Source: JACVRW01 sp034664085 (lineage in GTDB: Bacteria > Actinomycetota > Thermoleophilia > Solirubrobacterales > Thermoleophilaceae). From it: a stretch of 64,000 bases of DNA. The notes beneath the pieces are model-generated. The model made no database searches. It was not told where the DNA came from and saw only the letters and a list, made by a program, of their open reading frames with translations. The stretch spans positions 1 to 64,000 of the forward strand of contig JAXDII010000035.1 of NCBI GenBank assembly GCA_034664085.1, given 5' to 3'. Both the position numbers and the translations under genes were made by a program. Positions 32,836 through 41,589 of the stretch are shown in pieces (position 1 is the first letter of the stretch; the number at the start of each line of letters is the position of its first letter).

Positions 32836-34947
32836 ATGAGCCACCGGCAGCGAAAGTCCAGGAGGCGCAAGCACCGGCACGGCGGCCGCAGCAAGATCCT
32901 GCTGGCACTCGGGGTGATCGCCACCCTCTGCGTGATCGCGGTGCTGTCGGTCGCCGGGTACGTGCTCGCGATCGCCTCCACGGCGCCCGACCTCAGCGAG
33001 CTCAAGCCCGAGGACAAGGGGCAGATCTCGGTGGTGTACGCGGCGGACGGCTCGCGCCTGGGCTTCGTGCAGTCGGACATCCTGCGCCGGGTCGTTCCCT
33101 GGGAGGACATCCCCGACGAGATGCGGCAGGCGACCGTCGCCATCGAGGACGAGCGCTTCTACGACCACAAGGGCGTCGACCTGAGCGCCATCGTGCGCGC
33201 CGGCATCAAGAACCTCGAGTCCGGCGAGACCGTGCAGGGAGGCTCCACGCTCACCCAGCAGCTCGTTCGGGCGCTCTACATCAAGGACCCCAAGCGCAAC
33301 TTCGCGCGCAAGATCCGCGAGGCCAAGCTCGCCTCCGAGCTGGAGGAGGAGCACTCCAAGCGCTGGGTGCTCCACAGCTACCTCAACACCGTGCCCTATG
33401 GGACGGTCGACGGCCGGACCTCCATCGGGGTCGAGGCCGCGGCGGTCACGTTCTTCGACAAGCACGCGAAGAAGCTCGACCTGCACGAGTCGGCCCTGCT
33501 GGCCGGGCTCACGCAGGCGCCCTCGCAGTACAACCCGTTCCGCAACCCGACCGCGGCGGTCGAGCGGCGCAACGCCGTGCTGCAGAAGATGTACGAGAAC
33601 GGGTACATCACGCGCCCGGAGTACCTGGAGGCGGCAGGCCAGGACCTCGACCTCAAGCAGGGCCGCCGCTACGTGCAGCGCCGCGAGCCCTACTTCTTCG
33701 ACTACGTCCAGGAGCAGCTGATCGAGCGCTACGGCGTCGGCGTCGTAAGGCGCGGCGGCCTGCGCATCCACACGACCATCGATCCCAAGATGCAGGACAC
33801 CGCGCGCGAGGCGATCAACTCCTACTACGGCGATCCCGCCGGCCCCAGCTCCGCCATCGTCGCGATCGACCCCGCCAACGGGAAGGTCCGGGCGATGGCG
33901 TCGAGCGGCACCTACGGCGACCGCCGCTTCAACCTCGCCGCCCAGGGCCATCGCCAGCCCGGCTCGGCGTTCAAGACGTTCGTGCTGACGGCGGCGATAC
34001 GCAAGGGCATCGACCCGGACTCGACCACCTACACGTCGAAGCGGCTCGCGATCGACGATCCCGAGTACGGCAAGTGGGACGTCAAGACCTTCGGCGACAG
34101 CTACATCGGCACGGTCAGCCTCACGCGCGCGACGCTGTCGTCCGACAACACGGTCTACGCACAGCTGATCCTCGACATCGGCCCCAAGGCGGTCTGCGAG
34201 ACGGCGAAGCTGCTCGGGATCACCACCAAGCTCGACTGCTACCCGGCGGAGGGCCTCGGCGGACTCACACGCGGGGTCACGACGCTCGAGATGGCCAGCG
34301 CCTACGCCACGCTCGCCAGCGGCGGGGTCCGCCACCGGCCCACAGGCATCGAGCGGGTCGTGTTCCCCGACGGCAAGAGCGAGAACCTGGCCAAGTCCGA
34401 GGGCAAGCGCGTGCTCACCGACGGCCAGGCCTCCGAGGTGACCAGGATCCTCGAGATGAACGTGCAGTCCGGCACGGGTACCGCCGCCGGCTACGGCTGC
34501 CCAGCCGCCGGCAAGACCGGCACGACCGACGAGGCCAAGGACGCCTGGTTCGTGGGCTACACGCCGCACCTGTCGGCCGCGGTCTGGGTCGGCTACCCGG
34601 ACGCCGGCGTCGCGATGCCGGGCGCACAGGGCGGCACCTACGCGGCGCCCGTCTGGCACGCCTTCATGCTGCCCGCCCACGGCGACGACTGCGAGGACTT
34701 CCCGCTGCCCGAGGAGCCGGCCACCTTCCAGCCCTTCTTCGGCAAGTACGCCAGCACGGGCGAGCCGGTGACCCCCCTCTACGGCGAGGAGGGCGACGAC
34801 GACTCGGACGGGACCGGCGGCACCTCTCCCGACCAGGAGTTCGACCCGCGCTACTACGAGGACGCGCCGCAGAACGCGCCCGACGTCCAGGTCCCGGAGG
34901 AGGTCGCGCCCGCGCCCGAGGGCGTGGCCCCGCCCGACGGCCAGTAG
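32836..34947 (+). CDS. Class A penicillin-binding protein (transglycosylase/transpeptidase)
   Basis: The 703-residue protein has a basic cytoplasmic N-terminus, a signal anchor (about 20-45), a GT51 domain with EDERFYDHKGVD (catalytic E104) and GGSTLTQQLVRALYI. The transpeptidase domain carries S377-x-x-K380 (GSAFKTF), S436-D-N438 and K560-T-G562. It polymerises and crosslinks peptidoglycan. The C-terminus ends in an acidic, proline-rich tail. The gene follows the MscS gene by 22 bases and precedes thiL by 12 bases. Confidence 0.95.
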   Translation: MSHRQRKSRRRKHRHGGRSKILLALGVIATLCVIAVLSVAGYVLAIASTAPDLSELKPEDKGQISVVYAADGSRLGFVQSDILRRVVPWEDIPDEMRQATVAIEDERFYDHKGVDLSAIVRAGIKNLESGETVQGGSTLTQQLVRALYIKDPKRNFARKIREAKLASELEEEHSKRWVLHSYLNTVPYGTVDGRTSIGVEAAAVTFFDKHAKKLDLHESALLAGLTQAPSQYNPFRNPTAAVERRNAVLQKMYENGYITRPEYLEAAGQDLDLKQGRRYVQRREPYFFDYVQEQLIERYGVGVVRRGGLRIHTTIDPKMQDTAREAINSYYGDPAGPSSAIVAIDPANGKVRAMASSGTYGDRRFNLAAQGHRQPGSAFKTFVLTAAIRKGIDPDSTTYTSKRLAIDDPEYGKWDVKTFGDSYIGTVSLTRATLSSDNTVYAQLILDIGPKAVCETAKLLGITTKLDCYPAEGLGGLTRGVTTLEMASAYATLASGGVRHRPTGIERVVFPDGKSENLAKSEGKRVLTDGQASEVTRILEMNVQSGTGTAAGYGCPAAGKTGTTDEAKDAWFVGYTPHLSAAVWVGYPDAGVAMPGAQGGTYAAPVWHAFMLPAHGDDCEDFPLPEEPATFQPFFGKYASTGEPVTPLYGEEGDDDSDGTGGTSPDQEFDPRYYEDAPQNAPDVQVPEEVAPAPEGVAPPDGQ

Positions 34948-34959
34948 CGGGCCGCCAAC

Positions 34960-35868
34960 GTGCCCGAGCTCGACCTGATCCAGGCGTTCCAGGCGGCGCT
35001 CACCGACCGCAGCGGCCGCACCGTGCGCTGGACGGGCGACGACGCCGCGGTGGTGCGCGCCCGCCCGCTGGCGGTCACCTCGATCGACACGGTCGTGGAC
35101 GGCGTCCACTTCTCGCTCGCCACGCACGGCGCCGCGGACGTGGGCTGGAAGGCGCTGGCCACCGCGCTCTCCGACCTGGCGGCGATGGGGGCCGAGGCGG
35201 GCGAGGCCTACGTCGCGCTCGTGCTGCCGGAGTCGTTCGAGGACGCGGCGCAGCTGGTCGGCGGCATGGAGGAGCTGGCCGAGCGCACCGGCACCACGAT
35301 CGCCGGCGGCGACGTGGTGAGCGGGCCGGTGCTGGCGGTGACCGTGTCCGTGACCGGCTGGGCCGACACCGAGCAGGAGCTGGTCGGCCGCGACGGCGCG
35401 CGCCCCGGCGACCTGGTCGGCGTGACGGGAGAGCTGGGCGGGTCGGAGGCGGGCCGGCGGCTGCTGGAGCTGGGCCGCGACGAGCCGGAGGCGCTCGTGC
35501 GGCGCCATCTGCGGCCCGAGCCGCGCCTGCGCGAGGGACGCGCCCTGGCCGCCGCGGGCGCGTCGGCGCTGATCGACCTGAGCGACGGGCTGGCCACCGA
35601 CGCCGGCCACGTTGCCAGCGCGAGCGGCGTCGAGCTGCGCGTCCGCCTCGACGCGCTGCCGTGCGCCCCCGGCGTGGAGCCGGAGGCGGCGGTCGTCGGC
35701 GGCGACGACTACGAGCTGCTGTTCACGATCGCGGCCGAGCGGCGCGACGCGGCCGAAGCGGCCGCGCAGGTGAGCTGGCTAGGCGAGGCCGTCGCCGGCA
35801 GCGGCCTCGCGCTGCTCGACGCCGACGGCCGCCCGGTCGCGGGACTGCGCGGCTACGAGCACGGGTGA
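34960..35868 (+). CDS. thiL: Thiamine-monophosphate kinase
   Basis: The 302-residue enzyme phosphorylates thiamine monophosphate to thiamine diphosphate. Family signatures seen are WTGDDAAVV, TSIDTVVDGVHF, ALATALSDLAAMGA, GGDVVSGP and LSDGLATDAGH, followed by GGDDYELLF. Start is GTG. The 3' end overlaps, on the opposite strand, the end of a small FlgM-like reading frame. Confidence 0.92.
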   Translation: MPELDLIQAFQAALTDRSGRTVRWTGDDAAVVRARPLAVTSIDTVVDGVHFSLATHGAADVGWKALATALSDLAAMGAEAGEAYVALVLPESFEDAAQLVGGMEELAERTGTTIAGGDVVSGPVLAVTVSVTGWADTEQELVGRDGARPGDLVGVTGELGGSEAGRRLLELGRDEPEALVRRHLRPEPRLREGRALAAAGASALIDLSDGLATDAGHVASASGVELRVRLDALPCAPGVEPEAAVVGGDDYELLFTIAAERRDAAEAAAQVSWLGEAVAGSGLALLDADGRPVAGLRGYEHG

Positions 35869-35982
35869 GAGCAGGCCGTCCGGCCGGCGCAGCATCGCCT
35901 CCGCCACGGCGTGCGCGTCGACCACGTACTCGTCCATCTGGATCTGTCGTGTGAGCGCGTCCATGCTCCTTGTGCTCATCAT
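35779..35982 (-). CDS. Small FlgM-like or hypothetical protein, antisense to thiL 3' end
   Basis: The 67-residue frame begins with MMSTRSMDALTRQIQMDEYV and continues VVDAHAVAEAMLRR, which resembles the short anti-sigma FlgM-like pattern (V-D-x-x-A-V-A-x-A-M/I). An AGGAGG lies ten bases upstream of the first ATG, a strong ribosome site that argues for translation. The last 90 bases overlap thiL on the other strand. The family link is by eye only. Confidence 0.45.
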   Translation of the reverse strand: MMSTRSMDALTRQIQMDEYVVDAHAVAEAMLRRPDGLLSPVLVAAQSRDRAAVGVEQREAAAGDGLA

Positions 35983-36064
35983 CGGAAACGTACCTCCTGC
36001 CCGCCTGCACCGCTGATATCGGCACCCCTCTCCCGCGCTCGGAGCGGGATGTCCGTCAGCTGGA

Positions 36065-37843
36065 CTACCTGCGGAGGGCGGATTGGGTTCCGCCGAGCGA
36101 ACCGGGGCCGGCGTAGGCGCCGGGACCGTAGACCCGCGCGCCGGTCCAGCCCGGCTTTGGAGGCGGCGGGGCGGGCGAGCGGCGGACCAGCTCGGCGGAG
36201 GCGCAGAGCGCGCCGAGCATGATGCACCCGACCACGGCGGTGAGCAGGCTCACGCTGTGCCCCGTGACCAGCAGCAGCAGGTACCAGGCGCCCGTGAGCG
36301 GGTCCATCGACAGCGCGAACAGGTAGTAGGCCGCAACCAGCAGCGCGGGCAGCGCCCCCAGCGCGAGCAGCATCGCGCGCACGCGCCGCTTGAGCTGGAC
36401 GCGTGTGACCAGCACCAGCAGCCAGAGGTGGGCGGCGGGCACCGCCAGCAGCCCCGCGTAGGGGTTCGCCATCCACAGCATCAGCGTCACGACCGTGGCG
36501 ACCAGCGCCAGGGCGACGGCCGCGCCCGGCGACTCGGGACGGGACAGCCTCGGATCGGGACGCGCGGCCAGGAAGCGCCCGAGCCAGAGGGCGAGCGCCA
36601 TCGCTACCGCCACGCCGCCCAGCACGCCGAGCGCCGCGCCGTCGAGCGGCAGCACCTCCGGCGGCACGGGCGCCGGCGGAGGCGGCGGAGTCGCTCCGGC
36701 CAGGGCCAGCAGCTCGGCCGCCGCGAGGCCGGCCAGGAAGGGGGCCACCCAGGCCGCCACCCAGCGCAGCCACACCGCCACCTCCACGCGCTGGCGACTG
36801 GCGCGCGCGAACGCGTCGACCGCTGCCACCAGCGCCGGCAGCAGCAGCGTGCCGGCCAGCAGGGACAGCACCCAGCCCGGCATCACCTGGCTGACCGCCG
36901 TGACGTAGCTCTCCGGGCCGTGCTCGGGCCGCGGCCCGCGGTCGAGCGCCGTGACCGTGCGCAGCGTGGCGCGGCCGAGGGCGCCCAGCTTGTCCTCGTC
37001 GATCGACTCGACCGGTCCGCTGCCGTCCGGCGGCAGCTCGCCGCTTCCGGAGATCCGCACGGCGTCGTAGCCGGCCTCGATCAGCACGCCCTGGGGACCG
37101 ATCCCGATCGGGAACGAGAGGCGCGCCAGCTGGCCGAGCGCGCCGGAGGCGCCCGGAGCGGAGTCCAGCTCGCGGCGGATCGACTCCGAGACGGTGCGCT
37201 GCAGCCCGATGCCGGCGCGCTGCTCGTCGGTCGACCACGCCTGCACGAAGGGTCCGCGCCGCGTCGGCGAGGCCAGGTCCGACATGGCCAGCACCCCGTC
37301 CACGAGCTCGGGCTGCGGCAACTCGGCGAGCAGCTCGGAGGCGCCTACCTCGCCGAGGTTCGAGCCGTCGAGCGAGACCAGGACCAGCGTCTTGCGCGAG
37401 GGGCGGCCCTGCAGCACGCGCGCCAGCTCCAGCAGCGCGGCGGTGTCGGCGGCGCTGCCGGTGGCCTCCGGGATCGCCGCGGCGTCGCGGTTCGCGACGA
37501 TCACGATCTGCCGGCGCGACCGCCCGGCGCGGCGCCCGATCACGTTCACGAGCCGGTGCCCGGCGTGGGTGAACTCCTGCGTGTCGACGGGAAATCCGCT
37601 GTTCTCGAGCGCGGTCGCGACCCGCGCGGCAGTGCGCCGATCGCCCGAGCTGCCCGCGCTCCGGTCGGGCGCGGCCTCGGCGATGCCCGCCGCCCCGGCG
37701 GCGGCCACGCGGCCGTCGAAGAGCACGTCGGCGGCCAGTCCCTGAGGAAGCGGGCGCGGCCGGCTCTGCAGCGAGAACATCGTCAGCACGAGCGCGAACA
37801 GCGCGGGAACGAACGCCGCCCTGTAGACGCGCGGCTCGATCAC
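36065..37843 (-). CDS. M28-like extracytoplasmic domain (degenerate) fused to multi-span membrane domain
   Basis: The 592-residue protein has an N-terminal anchor, then a domain following the M28 aminopeptidase order: VIVANRDAAAIPEATGSAAD and LVLVSLDGSNLGEVGASELL. At the metal positions His is replaced by Asn (ANRD), the GADDN motif is GSAAD and the catalytic Glu pair (EE-x-G) is SNLG, so zinc binding and proteolysis look lost. The second half has about seven hydrophobic helices with a proline-rich loop. Function unknown; it may bind peptides or scaffold envelope enzymes. Confidence 0.75.
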   Translation of the reverse strand: MIEPRVYRAAFVPALFALVLTMFSLQSRPRPLPQGLAADVLFDGRVAAAGAAGIAEAAPDRSAGSSGDRRTAARVATALENSGFPVDTQEFTHAGHRLVNVIGRRAGRSRRQIVIVANRDAAAIPEATGSAADTAALLELARVLQGRPSRKTLVLVSLDGSNLGEVGASELLAELPQPELVDGVLAMSDLASPTRRGPFVQAWSTDEQRAGIGLQRTVSESIRRELDSAPGASGALGQLARLSFPIGIGPQGVLIEAGYDAVRISGSGELPPDGSGPVESIDEDKLGALGRATLRTVTALDRGPRPEHGPESYVTAVSQVMPGWVLSLLAGTLLLPALVAAVDAFARASRQRVEVAVWLRWVAAWVAPFLAGLAAAELLALAGATPPPPPAPVPPEVLPLDGAALGVLGGVAVAMALALWLGRFLAARPDPRLSRPESPGAAVALALVATVVTLMLWMANPYAGLLAVPAAHLWLLVLVTRVQLKRRVRAMLLALGALPALLVAAYYLFALSMDPLTGAWYLLLLVTGHSVSLLTAVVGCIMLGALCASAELVRRSPAPPPPKPGWTGARVYGPGAYAGPGSLGGTQSALRR

Positions 37844-37890
37844 GGTGGGAAATTCGGCCGGAACACCGCCTCGAATCTACAATTCCGAAG

Positions 37891-38592
37891 GTGACAGCTT
37901 CTGCACCCCGGATCCTCTTGGTCGATGACGAGCTCGCGGTTCAGAAGCTGCTGACCTACCCGCTGCGCAAGGAGGGGTACGACGTGATCCCTGCGCTGGA
38001 CGGGCGCGAGGCACTCGACCGGCTGCGCGAGGACACCTTCGACCTCGTCGTTCTCGACGTGATGATGCCCAAGCTGGACGGCTTCGACGTGTGCCGCCAG
38101 ATCCGCGCACGCAGCACCGTGCCGATCATCATGCTCACGGCCAAGACCGAGGAGATCGACAAGGTGCTCGGCCTCGAGCTGGGCGCCGACGACTACATCA
38201 CCAAGCCCTTCTCGGTGCGCGAGTTCCGCAGCCGCGTGAAGGCCGTCCTGCGCCGGGCGGCGCTCGCCCAGCCCGACGACCAGTTCGAGGAGCCGATCCG
38301 CGAGGGCGACCTGGTGATCGACTTCGAGCGCCGCCAGGTGAGCGCGCGGGACGAGCCGGTGCGCCTCACGTACGTGGAGTTCGAGGTGCTGGCCGCGCTG
38401 GCGCGCAACCCGGGCCGCGTGTTCAGCCGCACGATGCTGCTCGAGCGGGTCTGGGGCGACTCGTCCTACCGCGACCCGCGCACGATCGACGTCCACATCA
38501 GGCACCTGCGCGAGAAGCTCGAGGCGGAGCCCAAGCACCCCGAGCTGATCCTCACCGTGCGCGGCGTCGGCTACCGCTTCCAGGACACATGA
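37891..38592 (+). CDS. OmpR-family response regulator
   Basis: The 233-residue regulator has a receiver domain with acidic pocket VDDE, phospho-acceptor in LVVLDVMMPKLDG and Lys in DYITKPFS. The C-terminal winged helix has LTYVEFEVLAALARNPG and the DPRTIDVHIRHLREKLE recognition region. It pairs with the downstream kinase by an ATGA overlap and stands in the order of MtrA/PhoP-like systems. Start is GTG. Confidence 0.93.
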   Translation: MTASAPRILLVDDELAVQKLLTYPLRKEGYDVIPALDGREALDRLREDTFDLVVLDVMMPKLDGFDVCRQIRARSTVPIIMLTAKTEEIDKVLGLELGADDYITKPFSVREFRSRVKAVLRRAALAQPDDQFEEPIREGDLVIDFERRQVSARDEPVRLTYVEFEVLAALARNPGRVFSRTMLLERVWGDSSYRDPRTIDVHIRHLREKLEAEPKHPELILTVRGVGYRFQDT

Positions 38593-40004
38593 GCCGGCGC
38601 CCCCGTCTGCGCTCCGTCCGTACCAAGCTCGCCCTCGTCTTCTTCGCGATCATCGCCGCCGCCTTCGGCGTCCTCTACGTGATCGCGACCCCGCAGCTCG
38701 AGTCGACCCTCGAGCAGCGCGAGCTCGACGACATGCGCGCGACCGCCCAGGACGTGCGCCCGCGCTTCCGGGCCCTGATCAACGACGAAGACCTGCCCTC
38801 CAAGCAGCTCGACGAGCGGGTGCGCGCCCTCGGCGAGGCCACGGACTCGCGCGTCACGCTGCTGCGCGTCGACAAGGCCATGTTGTTCTACGTGCAGTCC
38901 GACTCGCGCACCGAGAAGGCGGCGCCGGTCAACAGCGCGCTGGCGCGGCGCGCCGTCAAGTCCGGCCACCTGACCGAGCAGGTGACCACGGTCGGCGGGG
39001 AGGAGGTCGCGCAGGTCGCGCAGGCGTTCGGCGGCCGCCGCGACCCCACCGGCGTGGTCGTCTACTCGCGCGACCTGGATGACGTGGCCGAGGCCGTCGC
39101 CCTGGTCCGCGGCCGGGTGCTGCTGGCCACCGGCCTGGCGCTTGCACTGGCGCTGGTCGGCGCCCTGCTCGTCGCGCAGGCGCTCGCCCGGCGCGTGCGC
39201 CGGCTGGAGGTGGCAGCCAACGAGGTCGCGCACGGCCGCTTCATCGTCCCGCTCCCGGTCGACTCCAAGGACGAGCTCGGGCAGCTCACGCGCACCTTCA
39301 ACCAGATGCAGGCGCAGCTCCAGCAGGTGGACGTGGCGCGCAAGGAGTTCATCGCGACCGCTTCCCACGAGCTGCGCACGCCGATCTTCTCGCTGGCCGG
39401 CTTCGTGGAGCTGCTCCAGGACGAGGAGCTCGACGAGGACACCAGGCGCGAGTTCCTGGAGACGATGGGCGAGCAGGTGGCGCGCCTCCAGAAGCTGTCG
39501 GTCGACCTCCTGGACCTGTCGCGCCTCGACGCCGGCTCGGTCGAGCTGCACGCCGAGCCGGTCGACCTGGCCGAGCTGGCCCGCAGCGTCGTCCACGAGT
39601 TCACGCCGGCGCTCGCCGAGCACGCCACCGACCTCGAGATGCGCCTGCCGAAGCAGGGGCCGGAGGCGCTCTGCGACCCTGTCAGGGTGGCTCAGATCGT
39701 GCGCATCCTGCTCGACAACGCCCTGCGGCATACCCCGGTCGGCACTCACGTGGCCGTCGGCGCGGCGCGCAGCAACGGCACCGTCGGGCTCACGGTGAGC
39801 GATTCCGGCCCCGGCCTGCCGGAGTACAGCGAGAACAAGGTGTTCGAGCGCTTCTACACCGGCGACGCCGCGCGCGGCGCCGGGCTCGGCCTGGCGATAG
39901 CCCGCGAGCTGGCCGAGCGCATGGACGGCCGCCTGCGCGTCCGCTCCGCCCCACGCGGCACCGCATTCACCCTCGAGCTGCCCACGGACGGGAACGGCGC
40001 GTGA
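38589..40004 (+). CDS. Sensor histidine kinase
   Basis: The 471-residue kinase has two transmembrane helices flanking a periplasmic sensor, HAMP, then the dimerisation box FIATASHELRTPIFSLAGF with phospho-His. The ATPase boxes are DNALRHTPVGTHV (N), DSGPGLPEY (G1), VFERFY (F) and GAGLGLAIARELA (G2). It phosphorylates the regulator encoded just upstream. Its stop overlaps the GTG of the HtrA gene, so the three form one operon and the protease may be a target or modulator. Confidence 0.94.
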   Translation: MSRRPRLRSVRTKLALVFFAIIAAAFGVLYVIATPQLESTLEQRELDDMRATAQDVRPRFRALINDEDLPSKQLDERVRALGEATDSRVTLLRVDKAMLFYVQSDSRTEKAAPVNSALARRAVKSGHLTEQVTTVGGEEVAQVAQAFGGRRDPTGVVVYSRDLDDVAEAVALVRGRVLLATGLALALALVGALLVAQALARRVRRLEVAANEVAHGRFIVPLPVDSKDELGQLTRTFNQMQAQLQQVDVARKEFIATASHELRTPIFSLAGFVELLQDEELDEDTRREFLETMGEQVARLQKLSVDLLDLSRLDAGSVELHAEPVDLAELARSVVHEFTPALAEHATDLEMRLPKQGPEALCDPVRVAQIVRILLDNALRHTPVGTHVAVGAARSNGTVGLTVSDSGPGLPEYSENKVFERFYTGDAARGAGLGLAIARELAERMDGRLRVRSAPRGTAFTLELPTDGNGA

Positions 40005-41149
40005 GGCGCCCAGCCGCGGTGCTGGTGGCCGTCGCCGGCCTGGTGGCCCCGGGCTGCAACTACGGCGACGACGAGAGCGCGGGCGCCCCGCGCGAGGTCA
40101 CGACCACGCGCGTGCAGGTGGTGGAGGGACTCGGCCGCGAGGGCGGATTCGATCCCGGGCAGATCTACGACCGGCTGGCGCCGGGCGTCGTGACCGTGCT
40201 GTCGGTGTTCGAGGGCGGTGGCAGCATCCTCGAGGACGGGGGCGAGGGCGGACAGGGGTCCGGCTTCGTGCTCGACGGCCAGGGCTTCATCGCCACCAAC
40301 GCGCACGTCGTCACCAGCGACAGCGGCAACCGGGCCGAGCAGCTGTTCGTCGAGTTCTCCGACGGCAACCGCGTGCCGGGCGAGATCCTGGGCGTCGACC
40401 CGAACGCTGACGTGGCCCTGCTCAAGGTAGATCCGGCCGGCCTGTCGCTGACGCCGCTCGCCCTCGGCGCGTCGCGCAGCATCACCGTCGGCGAGCCCGT
40501 CGCCGCCATCGGCAGCCCCTTCGGCGAGCGCCAGTCGCTCTCGATCGGCGTGATCTCCGCCGTGGACCGCAACATCGAGTCGCTCACGCGCTTCCGCATC
40601 GGCGACGCGATCCAGACCGACGCCGCGATCAACCCCGGCAACTCCGGGGGCCCGCTGCTCGACGCGCGCGGCAGGGTGCTCGGGATCAACGCGCAGATCA
40701 AGTCGCAGTCCGGCGGAGGCGAGGGCGTCGGGTTCGCCATCCCGGTGGACGCGGTGCGCCGCTCGCTGCGGGAGCTGCGCGACAAGGGCCGCGTCGACTA
40801 CGGCTACCTGGGGGTTTCCACCCTGGTGCTCTGGCCGCAGCTCGCCGAGCGCCTGGGCCTCGGCGTGCGCGACGGCGCCCTGATCCAGGAGATCGAGCCC
40901 AACAGCCCGGCCGAGCGCGCCGAGCTGCGCGCCGGGGACGACGAGATCGAGTTCCAGGCCACTCCGCTGCGCACCGGCGGCGACGTGGTCGTGGCGGTGA
41001 ACGGGCGCCGCCTCTCCCGCGCCGACGACCTGGCCGACGAGATCAGCGCCATGAGCGCAGGCGACACGGTTGCGCTGGAGCTGCTCCGCGACGGCGAGCG
41101 CAGGACGATTCGGCTGCGGCTCGGGCGGCGCCCCGCCGGTTCGGACTGA
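40001..41149 (+). CDS. HtrA/DegP-like serine protease with PDZ domain
   Basis: The 382-residue envelope protease has an N-terminal hydrophobic segment ending VAPGC, a weak lipobox, then the trypsin-like domain with H102 (ATNAHVV), D137 (ADVALLKV) and S215 (GNSGGPLL), and a C-terminal PDZ domain (LIQEIEPNSPAERAELRAGD). It degrades misfolded exported proteins or modulates signalling. The GTG start overlaps the kinase stop. Confidence 0.92.
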   Translation: MRRPAAVLVAVAGLVAPGCNYGDDESAGAPREVTTTRVQVVEGLGREGGFDPGQIYDRLAPGVVTVLSVFEGGGSILEDGGEGGQGSGFVLDGQGFIATNAHVVTSDSGNRAEQLFVEFSDGNRVPGEILGVDPNADVALLKVDPAGLSLTPLALGASRSITVGEPVAAIGSPFGERQSLSIGVISAVDRNIESLTRFRIGDAIQTDAAINPGNSGGPLLDARGRVLGINAQIKSQSGGGEGVGFAIPVDAVRRSLRELRDKGRVDYGYLGVSTLVLWPQLAERLGLGVRDGALIQEIEPNSPAERAELRAGDDEIEFQATPLRTGGDVVVAVNGRRLSRADDLADEISAMSAGDTVALELLRDGERRTIRLRLGRRPAGSD

Positions 41150-41174
41150 GCGTCTACCGGGTAGGGTGCGAAAC

Positions 41175-41570
41175 GTGGGGGAGCCAGCGCAGGCAGCCGA
41201 AAGCAGAGATGTCTCGCTAACGATCCCGGCGCGGCCCGACTACCTCGTGCTCGCCCGTTTGGCCCTGTCCGCGGTGTGCCGGCTGACCCCGCTGTCCCCC
41301 GAGGAGATCGCCGACCTCAAGCTCGCGATCACCGAGGCGGCCAACGACTACGTCGACGAAAGCCGCCCGCTCGAGGATGAGAGCCGGGTCAGCTTTGCGT
41401 TCCGCCTGCTCGACGATCGGCTCGCGATGGAGCTCGAGGGTCCGGACACGAGCGTCTCCGCGGTCGAGCAGGAGCTCAGCCGCGCGATCATCGAGGCGAC
41501 CGTGGACGAGTGCAGCTTCGCGGATGGACGCACGCGGCTGGTCAAGTACCTGGCCGCCTCCGCCAACTAG
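41175..41570 (+). CDS. RsbW-like anti-sigma regulatory protein, degenerate ATPase motifs
   Basis: The 131-residue protein follows the RsbW/SpoIIAB layout: an N-terminal beta pair, DLKLAITEAANDYVDES in the N-box position, and a C-terminal strand FADGRTRLVKYL. The ATP lid and GLGL motif of active kinases is not visible: the equivalent stretch reads EATVDECSFADG. It may bind a sigma factor without phosphorylating an antagonist. A STAS antagonist occurs at 60993. GTG 41175 gives the family length; the next gene is the trehalose synthase 19 bases downstream. Confidence 0.7.
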   Translation: MGEPAQAAESRDVSLTIPARPDYLVLARLALSAVCRLTPLSPEEIADLKLAITEAANDYVDESRPLEDESRVSFAFRLLDDRLAMELEGPDTSVSAVEQELSRAIIEATVDECSFADGRTRLVKYLAASAN

Positions 41571-41589
41571 ATAGATAGTCTCTCCCGCC

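Noticed and set aside
30482..32839. A 785-codon plus-strand frame
   Set aside because: It spans the HAD and PIG-V genes in antisense and the MscS gene in the wrong frame; composition is Arg/Pro/Ala-rich.
32833..35610. A 925-codon minus-strand frame opposite the class A PBP and thiL
   Set aside because: GC-rich DNA often keeps the antisense frame open. The plus strand has all catalytic motifs, the minus strand none.
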